Below, one piece after another: positions 15,372-26,140 of a DNA stretch of 64,000 nucleotides; within the stretch, counting starts at the first letter, position 1, and every line of letters begins with the position of its first letter. The stretch is from Pontimonas salivibrio (GTDB taxonomy: Bacteria; Actinomycetota; Actinomycetes; Actinomycetales; Microbacteriaceae), in NCBI RefSeq assembly GCF_002950575.1, contig NZ_CP026923.1:558001-622000 (forward strand), read 5' to 3'. The notes under the pieces are model-generated. The model made no database searches and was not told where the DNA came from. It saw only the letters and a program-made list of their open reading frames with translations. Position numbers and translations under genes: made by a program.

Positions 15372-17180
15372 GTGCGACTGGTGTCGGCCATTCTCATTCT
15401 TCTTGCCTCAATCATGTCGTTGGGTTCGGGTATCGCCCTTCGCACCGTCTGGGCAGGGCCCGACAGCATCGTGAAGTCGGTTGAGATTGACCACACGGCC
15501 CCTGCGGTGTTAATCGACGGAAAGACCCTCACGGCCTACCCCGGTCGCCAAACGATCACCGCGATCGATGATCAAGGTGACCCTGAAGCGGGAGTCGTTC
15601 TTGTCTACGGGCGGTCCACGGACGTGATTGCCTGGGTCACCCCCGCGCGTTTTACCGCCGTGCGGCACAACCAAGAAACAGGCGAACTCTATGCGGTGCC
15701 CAGGCTGGGCGCAGAGTCCACCCTGCCCAGCCCGTTGGGTTCGGATCTGTGGCTTGAGCAATATCGCGAAACCGATGCGGTGCGCACTTCGCTGACTGCT
15801 GATTCGGGCATCACGGTGGCGGTATTTGCCGATGGGGAGCGCGCTGCCCCGAAATCGATCCAAATTTCCTGGCCGCTGGATAACATTTCCCCCCTTTCTG
15901 GGGTGTTGGTGGCTTTGGGCATTGTGGCGATGGCAATCGGTTTTGTCCTTCTCGGTCTTGCCCTCACCGACGTGCGCAGGCGTCGCGGGCCGAGGCGAAA
16001 AATCACCCTTGCGCCCAAACGCCGCGCGCCAAGGCGCGGCCCTTACGGCTCCAGGCGGGGCTCAACCGGCTCAGCGCGCAGTAGACGGATGACCCGGAGC
16101 GTTGTCACCATGCCCCTTTTGGGTGTGTTGTTGGCAGGCGGTTGTGTCGCTCCAGAGGCTGGACAAAACAGTGAAGGTCCTGCGGGGGGCACCCCCACAG
16201 GCCAAAGCTCAGACCTAGCCGGCCCCTCAGAGGGTGCATCGGGTGATACCGACAGTGCTACGGGTGCTTACCCCGCGGTGACCCAGGCCCAATTTGAGCG
16301 CATTATGGGCCGCGTGGCCAACCAAGTGTCGCTGGCTGATCAGAGTCTGGATGCGCAGTTATTGACTGAGCGCTTCATCGAACCCAGCTTGAGCCATCGC
16401 AGTAGTCAGTATCGACTTCGATCGTGGGACGGCGAGTTAGGGCAGCTGGTGGGAATTCCTGCAGAGCCCATCCGGTTACTGGTGCCCCAACAAACGAGTA
16501 GTTGGCCGCGCACCGTGATGGCCGTCATTCAAGAAGGCCCCGAATTGAATGCGCCGACCATTGCCGTGGTGTTGCGTCAAGAAACCCCGCGGGAAAACTA
16601 CCAACTGTCGTATTCGACGCTGTTAGCACCGGACGTCATTTTGCCCCCAATGCCACCGGCTGACGTGGGAAGCCCGCGGTTAGCCCGGGATTCGAAACTC
16701 GTCTCGCTCAGTCCAGAAGAGACCGTGTCGATTTACGGCGATGTTCTTCGCCGTGGACCCGATTCCAGGGGTTGGTTAGATTTCGACACCCTCACCGACG
16801 ACCTTTATGCCCTGGTGGGTCCCGACGGACGTGACCTCAGACGAGAGTCCCTCGGATCCGAACTGGAGCTCAGCGCCGACATTTTGCCCACCGACTATCC
16901 GGTAGTCGCACTATCAACGGCCGATAACGGAGCGCTGGTGTTTGGCACGCTGGAAGAAACCGAAGTGGTTCGCCCCCTTGAAGACGGTGCGGCCATCAAT
17001 GCGACTCCGTCCGTTCGGGCGCTGACAGACCTGCCATCATCAACCGAAGGCTTTGTCGCGCGCTACGAGATGCAAATAGTCTGGTACGTGCCACCAATTG
17101 GCTCCGACGAGCGGGCACGAGTTGTCGGCTACGGATACCTGTTGGTGGATGCCAGTGAGCTCGAACCCATTGAGGACTAA
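15372..17180 (+). CDS. Composite membrane protein with internal lipobox (DUF8094-like)
   Basis: 602 residues, no enzyme signature. Segment 1: signal anchor (about 3-24), an extracytoplasmic beta-rich part (30-170), a second membrane helix (about 176-198). Segment 2: a strongly basic cluster (201-240). Segment 3: a hydrophobic stretch MPLLGVLLAGGC with a lipobox Cys (C258), a Gly/Ser/Thr linker and a 320-residue outer domain. The third part reads exactly like a lipoprotein that could begin at the internal ATG 16089 (MTRSVV). Similar Microbacteriaceae proteins lie before the thioredoxin/TPR gene. The GTG 15372 follows GAGAGGAG. Function unknown; an envelope role is inferred. Confidence 0.75.
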   Translation: MRLVSAILILLASIMSLGSGIALRTVWAGPDSIVKSVEIDHTAPAVLIDGKTLTAYPGRQTITAIDDQGDPEAGVVLVYGRSTDVIAWVTPARFTAVRHNQETGELYAVPRLGAESTLPSPLGSDLWLEQYRETDAVRTSLTADSGITVAVFADGERAAPKSIQISWPLDNISPLSGVLVALGIVAMAIGFVLLGLALTDVRRRRGPRRKITLAPKRRAPRRGPYGSRRGSTGSARSRRMTRSVVTMPLLGVLLAGGCVAPEAGQNSEGPAGGTPTGQSSDLAGPSEGASGDTDSATGAYPAVTQAQFERIMGRVANQVSLADQSLDAQLLTERFIEPSLSHRSSQYRLRSWDGELGQLVGIPAEPIRLLVPQQTSSWPRTVMAVIQEGPELNAPTIAVVLRQETPRENYQLSYSTLLAPDVILPPMPPADVGSPRLARDSKLVSLSPEETVSIYGDVLRRGPDSRGWLDFDTLTDDLYALVGPDGRDLRRESLGSELELSADILPTDYPVVALSTADNGALVFGTLEETEVVRPLEDGAAINATPSVRALTDLPSSTEGFVARYEMQIVWYVPPIGSDERARVVGYGYLLVDASELEPIED

Positions 17181-17194
17181 CCGGAGGACAGCCC

Positions 17195-18127
17195 ATGAGT
17201 AATCCGCCACTGCCAGGCAATTTCGCGGGAGCGATGGACCTCTCAGCGTTGGTTAACCGCGCCAAGGCGGCGCAGGCGCCCGCCTCGCCCGCAGCCCCCA
17301 CAACCCCCGCAGGGGCTTCTTCCTACGTGCGCGACATCAACGAATCGGAAATGGGCCAGATCGTTGAACTCTCCAACACGGTCCCCGTCATCCTGGAAAT
17401 TTACGGTCAAGGTGTCACACCCCAACTGGGTGGTCTGATCGAGAAATACCAGGGCAAGCTTCTGCTCGCCACACTGAACGCTGATCACGCCCCGCAACTA
17501 GTTCAGGCACTGCAAATACAGGGGATACCCACTGTGTTTGCCGTGATTCAAGGCCGCCCGGCACCACTGTTTCAAGGCCAAGCCCAAGAAGCGGAAATCA
17601 CTCCGGTATTGGACGAAGTGTTGAAAGTGGCCGCTCAAGTGGGAGTGACCGGTGTGTTGCCGGCGCCAGAAAATTCTGACCACGACACCCCAGAGGCGCC
17701 GACAGAGCCCCCGCTTTCGCCCGAACACCAGAGGGCTTTCGATGCACTGAGTGCAAACGACTGGGACGGTGCAGAGGCTGCCTACCGGGACGCGCTCGCC
17801 AAAGCTCCCGCGGATACTGACGCACAAGCAGGCCTCGCCCAAGTGGGCCTGCTCAAACGCCTCGGCAATCAATCGGCTGACACAATTCGCGCCGAGGCGG
17901 CTAAGGATCCAGGAAACCTTGACGCCCAGTTACTGGTGGCAGACCTCGATGTCTCCGGTGGTCACCTGGACGATGCGTTCACCAGGCTGTTGGGTATCTT
18001 CACCACCCTCGATACTGACGGTCGAGAAACCCTTCGCACACGCATGCTCGACTACTTCGCCATCGCCGGGCCGACACATCCCTCCGTGATTGCCGCACGC
18101 CAGCGTTTGACCTCGCTGCTCTACTGA
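17195..18127 (+). CDS. Thioredoxin-fold/TPR protein (YbbN-like co-chaperone)
   Basis: 310 residues: a Pro/Ala-rich lead of about 45, a thioredoxin fold (50-155) and C-terminal TPR-like helices (175-310). The redox CxxC is absent: the site reads IYGQGVTPQL, so it cannot act as a dithiol reductase. The cis-Pro loop IPTVFAVIQG is kept. This matches actinobacterial YbbN/CnoX-type proteins, which hold unfolded proteins. GGAGG at 17182-17186 precedes ATG 17195. It is followed after 8 nt by the cysteine desulfurase gene. Confidence 0.85.
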   Translation: MSNPPLPGNFAGAMDLSALVNRAKAAQAPASPAAPTTPAGASSYVRDINESEMGQIVELSNTVPVILEIYGQGVTPQLGGLIEKYQGKLLLATLNADHAPQLVQALQIQGIPTVFAVIQGRPAPLFQGQAQEAEITPVLDEVLKVAAQVGVTGVLPAPENSDHDTPEAPTEPPLSPEHQRAFDALSANDWDGAEAAYRDALAKAPADTDAQAGLAQVGLLKRLGNQSADTIRAEAAKDPGNLDAQLLVADLDVSGGHLDDAFTRLLGIFTTLDTDGRETLRTRMLDYFAIAGPTHPSVIAARQRLTSLLY

Positions 18128-18135
18128 GGCCACCC

Positions 18136-19338
18136 GTGAGTGTCTACCTAGACCACGCGGCGACCACGCCGATGCCCGAAAACATCCGGGACACCTACAC
18201 CCGGGCGTTAGCCGGTGTGGGAAATCCGTCATCGATTCATCAAGCCGGTCAAGACGCCAGAGCACACCTCGAAGTGGCCCGGGGAGAAATTGCGGGCCTT
18301 CTCGGCCTCGACCCCATGGAGCTGGTGTTCACCTCCGGGGGGACCGAATCAACCAACACCTGGATTAAAGGACGCACTTTTTCCATGCGCAAGGAAGGAA
18401 TCCAGACCCCGGTATGGATTTCCACGGCAGCCGAACATCACGCCACCCTCGATGCCCTGAACTGGTTGGAAGCCCACGGCCTGGCCCGGACCCATTTCGT
18501 GGACGTTGACCGCTGGGGTGTGTGTGATCTGGAGTCGTTGGAGAGTGCGTTGGATGCCTACCCGGCTGCCGAAATTGCGGGGGTGACAACCCTGGTGGCC
18601 AACAATGAAGTGGGCAGTATCCAACCGGTGGAGGCGATCGCCGCGCTCGCGGCCACCCGCGGGGTATCTGTCCACATTGATGCGATTCAAGCCTTCGGCC
18701 ACGTGGAGCTTCCCATTCGCCAGTGGGGTGTTCATGCGGTGAGCATTTCGGCCCACAAAATTGGTGGACCGGTGGGTATTGGAGGGCTTGTGGTGACCAG
18801 GGACGCCCCCGCGATTGAAGGCCTTCACCACGGGGGCGGTCAACAGTTGCACCGCTCGGGGACTCTCGATGCTGCCGGTGCAGTGGCCTTTGCTCACGCA
18901 GCGCGGTTAGCAGAATCGACACGACTCGAACGAGAAGCACACCTCCAGCGGCTGTCTGGTCGCTTGAGGGAAGGGTTAGTGGGTGCCAGCCAGGGTGTGA
19001 CTCCCAGTGGTCACCCCACCCACCGCGTAAACCACATCGTCCACATCACCGTGGATGGTGTGGAAGGAGACGTCTTGTTGTATTTGCTGGATGCCCAAGG
19101 TATTCGGGTGTCTACGGGCTCCGCGTGTCAGGCGGGTGTCCCTGAGCCCTCCCATGTTCTGGTGGCGATGGGGTTGTCCGAGCAGTCCGCCCGTGGCGCC
19201 CTCCGGTTCAGCGTGGGGGCCCAGACCACTGACGCCGACATTGACCGGGTGCTTGAAGTGTTTCCGGGCGTCGTTGCGGCCGCCAGGGAGGCCGGTATGG
19301 CTGATGCTCCCAATCCCGATGGAGTATTCGCCCAGTAG
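18136..19338 (+). CDS. Cysteine desulfurase (NifS/IscS type)
   Basis: A 400-residue PLP enzyme that takes sulfur from cysteine as a persulfide. PLP Lys K208 is in [10 protein letters not shown], the cofactor-contact block is TSGGTESTN, and the catalytic Cys C331 lies in [15 protein letters not shown]. The long active-site loop points to the IscS/NifS (group I) class. mnmA starts 22 nt downstream, so the sulfur is most likely passed to MnmA for tRNA 2-thiouridine; no iscU or suf genes are in the window. Start GTG 18136. Confidence 0.93.
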   Translation: MSVYLDHAATTPMPENIRDTYTRALAGVGNPSSIHQAGQDARAHLEVARGEIAGLLGLDPMELVFTSGGTESTNTWIKGRTFSMRKEGIQTPVWISTAAEHHATLDALNWLEAHGLARTHFVDVDRWGVCDLESLESALDAYPAAEIAGVTTLVANNEVGSIQPVEAIAALAATRGVSVHIDAIQAFGHVELPIRQWGVHAVSISAHKIGGPVGIGGLVVTRDAPAIEGLHHGGGQQLHRSGTLDAAGAVAFAHAARLAESTRLEREAHLQRLSGRLREGLVGASQGVTPSGHPTHRVNHIVHITVDGVEGDVLLYLLDAQGIRVSTGSACQAGVPEPSHVLVAMGLSEQSARGALRFSVGAQTTDADIDRVLEVFPGVVAAAREAGMADAPNPDGVFAQ

Positions 19339-19347
19339 TCCACTGCC

Positions 19348-19353
19348 TACACT
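19348..19353 (+). promoter_or_regulatory. -10 element before mnmA
   Basis: TACACT ends 7 nt before ATG 19361, in the short gap after the cysteine desulfurase stop; indicates a separate leaderless transcript and supports this start. Confidence 0.6.
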
Positions 19354-19360
19354 GGTGGTC

Positions 19361-20518
19361 ATGAAAGTTCTTGCAGCCATGAGCGGCGGTGTCGATAGTG
19401 CGGTGGCGGCTGCCAGGGCCGTCGATGAAGGCCACGAAGTGGTCGGGGTTCACCTGGCACTTTCTCGTATGCCGGGCACCCTGCGGACGGGCTCGAGGGG
19501 CTGCTGCACCATTGAAGATTCGATGGACGCGAGGCGGGTTGCCGGTCAGTTGGGTATTCCTTTTTATGTGTGGGACTTTTCCGATCGTTTTAAAGCCGAC
19601 GTTGTCGATAATTTCATTGAGGAATACCGCGAAGGCCGCACCCCCAACCCGTGTTTGCGCTGTAATGAAAAGATCAAGTTTGAAGCGGTCGTGGATCGGG
19701 CGATGGCGTTAGGTTTTGATCGTGTGGTCACCGGGCATTACGCGGTTGTGCGCGAAGATGCCGATGGCAATCCTGAATTACACCGCTCCGCAGAGTGGGC
19801 CAAAGACCAGTCTTACGTCTTGGGTGTGTTGACCACAGAGCAGGTGCGACACTGCTACTTCCCGCTCGGCGAAACCCCCTCAAAAGATGACGTCCGGGCG
19901 GAGGCCACAGAGCGTGGATTTAGTGTGGCCAGCAAACCCGACAGCCACGACATTTGTTTCATCCCCGACGGCGATACGCAAGGATTTTTGGACGACAAAC
20001 TGGGCACCGACCCGGGAGACATTGTTGACCGTGATGGCGCAGTGGTGGGCTCACACGAGGGCACCCACCGTTACACGGTCGGTCAGCGAAAAGGGTTGCA
20101 GATTGGCTACCCCGCTGAGGATGGCAAACCCCGCTACGTTCTCAACATCCGCCCGGTGACCAAAGAAGTGGTGGTCGGCCCTAAAGAGGCACTCGACACC
20201 ATCGAACTCTCCGGTAGCCGGATTAGCTTTGCGGGCATTGACCCGATAGCGACCGGTCTATCGACCGGGAGCTATGACGATGGGGTGTTGAGCTCCTGTG
20301 AACCCTTCGCCTGCGAGGTTCAGGTGCGAGCCCACGGCGATACCTACCCGGCGACGGCGTGGATTGAGTCCGGCCAGCTTCGGGTGCGTGTCGAAGACCC
20401 CATTTCGGGTGTGGCCCCCGGCCAATCGGCCGTGCTGTATGTGGGGACCCGCGTGTTAGGACAGGTCACCATCGACCACACGGTCTCGGCCGATCAGGGG
20501 TCCCTAAGCCGTGCGTAG
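19361..20518 (+). CDS. mnmA: tRNA-specific 2-thiouridylase MnmA
   Basis: 385 residues. MnmA thiolates U34 of tRNA Lys, Glu and Gln. The PP-loop is [13 protein letters not shown] (residues 8-13), the two catalytic cysteines are C101 ([12 protein letters not shown]) and C199 ([11 protein letters not shown]), and the C-terminal beta barrel ends with GQSAVLYVG. The frame is open 102 codons upstream inside the desulfurase gene; ATG 19361 is chosen from homologue N-termini and the -10 hexamer 7 nt before it. Its last 8 nt overlap the start of dxr. Confidence 0.95.
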   Translation: MKVLAAMSGGVDSAVAAARAVDEGHEVVGVHLALSRMPGTLRTGSRGCCTIEDSMDARRVAGQLGIPFYVWDFSDRFKADVVDNFIEEYREGRTPNPCLRCNEKIKFEAVVDRAMALGFDRVVTGHYAVVREDADGNPELHRSAEWAKDQSYVLGVLTTEQVRHCYFPLGETPSKDDVRAEATERGFSVASKPDSHDICFIPDGDTQGFLDDKLGTDPGDIVDRDGAVVGSHEGTHRYTVGQRKGLQIGYPAEDGKPRYVLNIRPVTKEVVVGPKEALDTIELSGSRISFAGIDPIATGLSTGSYDDGVLSSCEPFACEVQVRAHGDTYPATAWIESGQLRVRVEDPISGVAPGQSAVLYVGTRVLGQVTIDHTVSADQGSLSRA

Positions 20519-21602
20519 AGTCCTCATACTGGGCTCGACAGGGTCTATCGGGACCCAAGCGATTGATATCGCCACAGCCCACCCTGAACGGTTTTCCATC
20601 GTGGGTCTCTCCGCCGGCTCAAAGGCGGAGATGCTGGCACACCAAGCCCAACAGCTGGGTCTGCCAGAATCTGCCACCGCGCTTGGAGCCGAGGGTGCAT
20701 CGGATCTGATTAAGCGGCTCGAGCCAGATGTTGTCTTAAACGCCATCACCGGGTCGGTCGGTTTGGGCCCCACCTTGGTCGCTTTGGATTCTGGTGCGGT
20801 CTTGGCACTGGCCAATAAGGAAAGCCTGATTGTGGGCGGGCAGTTGGTCACCTCCCGGGCCCAAGAGGGCCAGATCGTTCCTGTCGATTCCGAACACTCT
20901 GCCTTAGCCCAGGCATTGATGGCCGGGAAGTCCTCTGAAGTGAACCGGCTCATTGTCACCGCCAGTGGGGGCCCGTTTCGTGGGCGCAGTGCCAAGGAGT
21001 TAGAAGCGGTCTCGCCGGGTGATGCACTGGCTCACCCCACCTGGAACATGGGGCGGGTGATTACCACCAATTCGGCCACCCTGGTCAATAAGGGTCTGGA
21101 AGTCATTGAGGCCCACCTCCTGTTTGGCATTGACTACGACCACATTGAGGTCACTGTTCACCCCCAATCAATCGTGCACTCTCTAGTGGAGTTCATTGAC
21201 GGGTCGACCATGGCTCAGTGTTCACCGCCTGATATGCGACTGCCCATTTCTCTGGCGTTGGAGTGGCCCAAGAGGGTTCCTGGCGCTGTTGCCGGACTGG
21301 ATTGGACGGCCGCACACACCTGGACTTTTGAGCCGCTGGATGATGACGTATTTCCGGCGGTGTCGATGGCGAAGGCGGCAGGAATCAAAGGGGCAACTTT
21401 TCCCGCCGTGTTCAATGCCGCCAACGAGCAGGCCGTTGATGCCTTCCATGACGGGGCGCTCAGCTTCCCCGGTATCACCCAAGTAATCGCTGAAGTACTG
21501 GGTGAGCATCAACCGGAGCCAATGACCCTTGAAGGCGTGTACGCGGCCGAAGCGTGGGCGCGTTCGCGTGCCGATGAGGTGATCGCCACACGCCGCTTCT
21601 GA
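20511..21602 (+). CDS. dxr: 1-deoxy-D-xylulose 5-phosphate reductoisomerase
   Basis: Second enzyme of the MEP isoprenoid pathway, making 2-C-methyl-D-erythritol 4-phosphate with NADPH. The 363-residue protein shows the NADPH motif [26 protein letters not shown], metal-binding [18 protein letters not shown] and [17 protein letters not shown]. Start GTG 20511 overlaps the end of mnmA by 8 nt. It is followed by the site-2 protease and ispG, so two MEP steps are close together. Product could supply quinones, undecaprenyl phosphate and possibly carotenoid/retinal precursors. Confidence 0.95.
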   Translation: MRRVLILGSTGSIGTQAIDIATAHPERFSIVGLSAGSKAEMLAHQAQQLGLPESATALGAEGASDLIKRLEPDVVLNAITGSVGLGPTLVALDSGAVLALANKESLIVGGQLVTSRAQEGQIVPVDSEHSALAQALMAGKSSEVNRLIVTASGGPFRGRSAKELEAVSPGDALAHPTWNMGRVITTNSATLVNKGLEVIEAHLLFGIDYDHIEVTVHPQSIVHSLVEFIDGSTMAQCSPPDMRLPISLALEWPKRVPGAVAGLDWTAAHTWTFEPLDDDVFPAVSMAKAAGIKGATFPAVFNAANEQAVDAFHDGALSFPGITQVIAEVLGEHQPEPMTLEGVYAAEAWARSRADEVIATRRF

Positions 21603-21622
21603 GCATTCTCAGTGGTGGGGAT

Positions 21623-21628
21623 TATGGT
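21623..21628 (+). promoter_or_regulatory. -10 element before site-2 protease
   Basis: TATGGT ends 6 nt before GTG 21635, the leaderless spacing. Confidence 0.5.
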
Positions 21629-21634
21629 TACGGC

Positions 21635-22990
21635 GTGGAGTCAACCATCTGGTTCATCGTCGGAGTTCTTGCCCTCATTGTGGGGTTGGGGATTTCGATT
21701 GGGTTACACGAGTGGGGTCACTTTTACCCCGCGAAACGCTTTGGCGTGGGTATCACCAAATTCATGGTGGGCTTTGGGCCCACACTGTGGTCGACCAAGC
21801 CCGGTGAAACGGAATTTGGCATTAAAGCCATTCCACTGGGCGGTTATGTCGCCATGCACGGGATGTTTGCGCCCAGCGAAAAAGGGGCCAGCGAAAAAGG
21901 GGCCGGTGAAGTAGGAGCCAATGAGAGGGCGCCGAGGCGCGGTGGTGCCGGTACTGATTTTGCCGGTTTAGATGATCAGCCAGACTCCGACGAGTTTGAT
22001 GATTCGAGAAGTTTTTACCGCTTGAGTGTCTTTCGTCGCATCGTCATCATGCTGGGTGGCCCGGCCATGAATCTCATCATTGCGACCGTGTTGTATGCGG
22101 TGTTGCTGATGGGTTTTGGTGTCGTCCAGCCGAGCCTCACCGTGGGTTCTGTGTCCCAGTGTGTGCTGCCGGCAACAGAAACGCGCACCGACTGTCGCCC
22201 CGGGGACCCTGCTGCTCCAGGGAACCAGGCCGGTATGGAGCCGGGCGATGTGATTCTTGCTGTCGATGGCCAAGAAGTCGACAGCTGGTTGGTGTTGACC
22301 GAAATCATTCGCGATCACCCCGGTGAGACTCTTGCTCTGACGATTGACCGTGAGGGCACCACTCGCGAGATTCGCATCACGCCTCTGCTGACGGAGCGCT
22401 TCGCGATGGACTCCAGAGGTCAAGTCGCAGTGGACTCGGACGGGCAACCCATGGTGGAACCGGTGGGGTTTGTGGGAATTGGTGCGGCACTGGAAACCGC
22501 GCGCCAACCCATCAGCCAAGTACCGGTCGCGATTGGGGACAACGTTGAAGGTGTCACCAGGGTGATCCTGACTCTGCCCCAACGCATGGTGCAAGTGTCC
22601 CAGGCGGCATTCGGGGACGACGAACGAGACCCGAACGGCCCCATCAGTGTGGTGGGCGTGGGACGTATCGCCGGTGAAATCGCGTCAATCGACGACATCG
22701 AAAACCATGACCGCATTGCCAGTTTCATTGCCCTACTGGCTTCGCTGAATATTGCCCTGTTCGTGTTCAACCTGATACCCCTGCTGCCCTTGGATGGTGG
22801 ACACGTCGCCGTGGCCCTCATCGATGGCATCCGTCGAAAAATTGCCTCCATTCGAGGCTCGCCGCCACCCAATCCGACCAACCCGCAAAAACTCATGCCC
22901 CTCACCCTCGTGGTTGTTGCGGCGTTGATCAGTATGAGCGTGTTGCTGATGTATGCCGATATTGTCAACCCGATCAGTCTGATTCAGTAA
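21635..22990 (+). CDS. Site-2 membrane metalloprotease (RseP/Rip1-like)
   Basis: 451 residues. An intramembrane zinc protease that cuts anti-sigma factors or other membrane proteins. H25-E26-W-G-H29 gives the HExxH site in the first helix, and LLPLDGGH near residue 385 supplies the LDG Asp. Between them lie a low-complexity loop (GASEKGAGEVGANE, about 85-125), a membrane helix and one PDZ domain (about 185-265) with GMEPGDVILAVDG. Its place between dxr and ispG is the usual actinobacterial one. Substrates are unknown here; no anti-sigma gene is in the window. Confidence 0.93.
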   Translation: MESTIWFIVGVLALIVGLGISIGLHEWGHFYPAKRFGVGITKFMVGFGPTLWSTKPGETEFGIKAIPLGGYVAMHGMFAPSEKGASEKGAGEVGANERAPRRGGAGTDFAGLDDQPDSDEFDDSRSFYRLSVFRRIVIMLGGPAMNLIIATVLYAVLLMGFGVVQPSLTVGSVSQCVLPATETRTDCRPGDPAAPGNQAGMEPGDVILAVDGQEVDSWLVLTEIIRDHPGETLALTIDREGTTREIRITPLLTERFAMDSRGQVAVDSDGQPMVEPVGFVGIGAALETARQPISQVPVAIGDNVEGVTRVILTLPQRMVQVSQAAFGDDERDPNGPISVVGVGRIAGEIASIDDIENHDRIASFIALLASLNIALFVFNLIPLLPLDGGHVAVALIDGIRRKIASIRGSPPPNPTNPQKLMPLTLVVVAALISMSVLLMYADIVNPISLIQ

Positions 22991-23101
22991 ACGTTTCGTC
23001 ATTCGACACCCTCGAACCCCAAATTACCCAGCGGTCCTTCACTGCGCTTCGCTAACATGGGCAGGCCGGCCATACCGGTAGGAACGTGAAGAGGAGACGC
23101 T

Positions 23102-24250
23102 GTGCCCGCTGTGAATCTGGGAATGCCCAAAGTTGCCGAAACGTTGGCGCCTCGGCGAAAAACCCGACAAATCAAAGTGGGCAACCTCCTTGTCGGTGGT
23201 GACGCTCCCGTCAGCGTCCAATCGATGACGACCACTCAGACCACAGACATCAACGGCACCCTTCAACAAATCGCTGAACTCACGGCCACAGGCTGTGATG
23301 TTGTCCGGGTTGCAGTGCCCACCCAAGACGACGCCAACGTGTTGCACATCATCGCCAAGAAAAGCCAAATTCCGGTGATCGCCGACATTCACTTCCAACC
23401 CAAATACGTCTTTTCGGCCATCGACGCTGGTTGCGGTGCTGTGCGGGTGAACCCGGGCAACATTAAGAAATTCGATGACCGGGTGGGAGAAATTGCGAAA
23501 GCCGCCAAAGACGCTGGGGTCAGCCTTCGCATTGGGGTGAACGCCGGTTCGCTGGATCCACGGCTGTTGCAGAAATATGGCAAACCGACTGCTGAAGCGC
23601 TCGTCGAAAGTGCCGTCTGGGAGGCAAGCCTCTTCGAGGAACACGACTTCCACGACTTTAAGATTTCCGTCAAACACAACGACCCTGTCGTCATGGTGAA
23701 GGCCTACAGGATGTTGTCGGAGCGCGGTGACTGGCCCTTGCACTTGGGTGTCACCGAAGCGGGACCGGCTTTCCAAGGCACCATCAAATCCTCGGTAGCG
23801 TTTGGAACCCTGCTCGCGGAAGGCATTGGCGACACGATTCGAGTGTCGCTGTCGGCCCCGCCGGCAGAAGAAGTCAAAGTGGGCCTGAAGATTCTAGAGA
23901 GTTTGAATCTTCGTGAGCGAAAGCTTGAGATTGTTTCCTGCCCCAGTTGTGGTCGGGCCCAAGTCGACGTCTACACGCTCGCTGACTCTGTCACCAAAGG
24001 CCTGGAGGGCATGACTGTGCCACTTCGAGTCGCGGTGATGGGGTGTGTGGTGAATGGCCCGGGAGAAGCCCGTGAGGCGGACCTCGGTGTGGCCAGTGGA
24101 AACGGTAAAGGCCAGATTTTTGTGAAGGGCGAAGTCATTAAGACTGTTCCCGAAGCCGAAATTGTCCAAACCCTGATCGAAGAGGCCAACCGCCTGGCCG
24201 CCGAAATGCCCGATGTGCCCTCTGGAGAACCAGAAGTCATCACCGGCTAG
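23102..24250 (+). CDS. ispG: 4-hydroxy-3-methylbut-2-enyl diphosphate synthase
   Basis: IspG, the 4Fe-4S enzyme of the penultimate MEP step. The TIM barrel begins with [20 protein letters not shown]; the cluster ligands are C280 and C283 ([12 protein letters not shown]), C315 ([12 protein letters not shown]) and E322. Length 382 is normal for the bacterial two-domain form. A GAGGAG site lies about 8 nt before GTG 23102, so unlike its neighbours it has a leader; TAACAT around 23052 could be its -10. Confidence 0.95.
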   Translation: MPAVNLGMPKVAETLAPRRKTRQIKVGNLLVGGDAPVSVQSMTTTQTTDINGTLQQIAELTATGCDVVRVAVPTQDDANVLHIIAKKSQIPVIADIHFQPKYVFSAIDAGCGAVRVNPGNIKKFDDRVGEIAKAAKDAGVSLRIGVNAGSLDPRLLQKYGKPTAEALVESAVWEASLFEEHDFHDFKISVKHNDPVVMVKAYRMLSERGDWPLHLGVTEAGPAFQGTIKSSVAFGTLLAEGIGDTIRVSLSAPPAEEVKVGLKILESLNLRERKLEIVSCPSCGRAQVDVYTLADSVTKGLEGMTVPLRVAVMGCVVNGPGEAREADLGVASGNGKGQIFVKGEVIKTVPEAEIVQTLIEEANRLAAEMPDVPSGEPEVITG

Positions 24251-24256
24251 TGGCGC

Positions 24257-24262
24257 TAGTCT
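24257..24262 (+). promoter_or_regulatory. -10 element before proS
   Basis: TAGTCT ends 6 nt before GTG 24269, directly after the ispG stop; leaderless spacing. Confidence 0.55.
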
Positions 24263-24268
24263 GGGTCG

Positions 24269-26038
24269 GTGCTTGAAAGACTCAGTCATCTCTTCGTTCG
24301 AACCCTCCGGGAAGACCCCGCTGACGCCGAAGTAGCCAGCCACAAATGGCTGGTTCGCGCCGGATATATCCGGCGCCAAGCACCAGGGATTTTCGCCTGG
24401 TTACCTTTGGGTCTGCGTGTTCGACAGAAAATCGAAGCAATCATTCACGAAGAGATGCGACTGGCGGGAGCTCAGCAGGTTCACTTTCCCGCCCTCTTAC
24501 CCCGCGAGCCTTACGAAACCACTGGGCGGTGGGAAGAGTACGGCCCCAACATTTTTCGACTCAAGGATCGCCGAGAGGCCGACTACCTGTTAGCGCCCAC
24601 CCACGAGGAAGTGTTCACTCTCACGGTGAAAGACCTCTACTCCAGTTATAAAGACCTCCCCCTCACGATCTATCAAATTCAAGACAAATATCGCGACGAA
24701 GCGCGGCCACGGGCGGGACTGCTGCGCGGTCGAGAATTCTCGATGAAAGACGCCTACTCGTTTGACTACACCGACGAGGGCCTAGATGTCAGCTACCAGG
24801 CCCAAAGGGACGCCTACGAGCGTATTTTTCAGCGCTTAGGACTCGAATATGTCATTGTTCGCGCCGATGCCGGCGCGATGGGTGGCTCCAAATCCGAAGA
24901 GTTCCTTCACCCCATCGCCGTCGGTGAAGACACGTTTGTGCGAAACGATGCCGGTTACGCCGCAAACGTTGAAGCGTTTCGGGTCGCTGCCACAGAGCCC
25001 CTGCCACTAGAGGGCCTGCCTGAAGCAGAAATTCACGACTCCCCAGATACCCCCACGATCGACACCCTGGTGGCACTGGCCAATCGCGATGTTCCACGAA
25101 GCGATAGGCCATGGGCTGCAGAGGACACACTGAAAAATGTGGTGCTGGCTCTGGTGGATGCTGACAAAAACCGCGAACTGGTTGTTGTCGGACTTCCCGG
25201 TGACCGCGAGGTCGACATGAAGCGTGCGGAGGCATGGTTTGGCCCACGTGATGTGGAACCCGCTACCGAGGCTGACTTTGTCCAACACCCCGCACTGGTG
25301 AAGGGCTACATTGGCCCCTGGTCCACAGAAGGTCCCGTTCTTGGCCTAGAGAGTTCCAGTGGTATCGCCTACTACCTGGACCCCCGGGTAGTGGAGGGCA
25401 CCCAGTGGGTGACTGGCGCGAACATCCCCGAAAAACACGTCTTCCACTTAGTTGCCGGACGGGATTTTCACTCCGATGGCGTCGCCGATATTGCCAATGT
25501 TCGAGACGGTGACCCGGCGCCGGACGGTTCCGGACCAGTCAACACTGCCCGTGGGATGGAAATTGGTCACGTCTTCCAGTTGGGCCGCAAATACGCTGAA
25601 GCCCTCGGCTTGCAAGTCCTTGACGAAAACGGCTCCCTCGTCACCGTGACCATGGGCTCTTACGGCATCGGTGTCACCAGAATTTTGGCGATCATTGCGG
25701 AGGGTCACCACGATGACAAAGGCCTGATCTGGCCTGAAGCTGTTGCACCCTACGACATTCACGTTATCCAGGCAGGAAAAGACGAACAGGTGGCTACTGT
25801 GGCCGAGGAATTGGCTGAAGCTCTTGTTGCGGCCGGAAAAGATGTATTGCTCGATGACCGCGCAAAGCTTTCCCCCGGTGTGAAATTTGCCGATGCGGAA
25901 GTTATTGGCATTCCCCACATCGTGATTGCCGGTCGGGGAGTGGCTGAGGGCAAGGTTGAACTGTGGGATCGAGCCAGTGATGAACGCCGCGAAGTAAACA
26001 TTGCTGACGTCGTGGGAGCCCTGGTAGGCAGGGACTGA
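24269..26038 (+). CDS. proS: Prolyl-tRNA synthetase (bacterial type)
   Basis: 589-residue class II synthetase charging tRNA-Pro. Motif 2 is visible as [17 protein letters not shown] and motif 3 as [12 protein letters not shown]. The insertion between them (about 220-390), with an EHHHxxx-free [20 protein letters not shown] stretch, is the INS editing domain of bacterial ProRS, which clears Ala-tRNA-Pro. The C-terminal anticodon-binding domain follows (about 490-589). Placed between ispG and nusA as in other actinobacteria, but rimP, which normally separates proS and nusA, is not present. Confidence 0.95.
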   Translation: MLERLSHLFVRTLREDPADAEVASHKWLVRAGYIRRQAPGIFAWLPLGLRVRQKIEAIIHEEMRLAGAQQVHFPALLPREPYETTGRWEEYGPNIFRLKDRREADYLLAPTHEEVFTLTVKDLYSSYKDLPLTIYQIQDKYRDEARPRAGLLRGREFSMKDAYSFDYTDEGLDVSYQAQRDAYERIFQRLGLEYVIVRADAGAMGGSKSEEFLHPIAVGEDTFVRNDAGYAANVEAFRVAATEPLPLEGLPEAEIHDSPDTPTIDTLVALANRDVPRSDRPWAAEDTLKNVVLALVDADKNRELVVVGLPGDREVDMKRAEAWFGPRDVEPATEADFVQHPALVKGYIGPWSTEGPVLGLESSSGIAYYLDPRVVEGTQWVTGANIPEKHVFHLVAGRDFHSDGVADIANVRDGDPAPDGSGPVNTARGMEIGHVFQLGRKYAEALGLQVLDENGSLVTVTMGSYGIGVTRILAIIAEGHHDDKGLIWPEAVAPYDIHVIQAGKDEQVATVAEELAEALVAAGKDVLLDDRAKLSPGVKFADAEVIGIPHIVIAGRGVAEGKVELWDRASDERREVNIADVVGALVGRD

Positions 26039-26140
26039 CCCCACAGTCCTGGCGCGGGCACAGACGCTGGGGCTAAGCTGTGTCGACCGGTGAGATGTGT
26101 ATCACCGCCCACAAAAACAATCAAATAGGAGGTGTGTGCC

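Noticed and set aside
20504-20995. Minus-strand 163-codon frame over the dxr start
   Set aside because: Antisense to dxr; low-complexity Ser/Ala content from codon complement.
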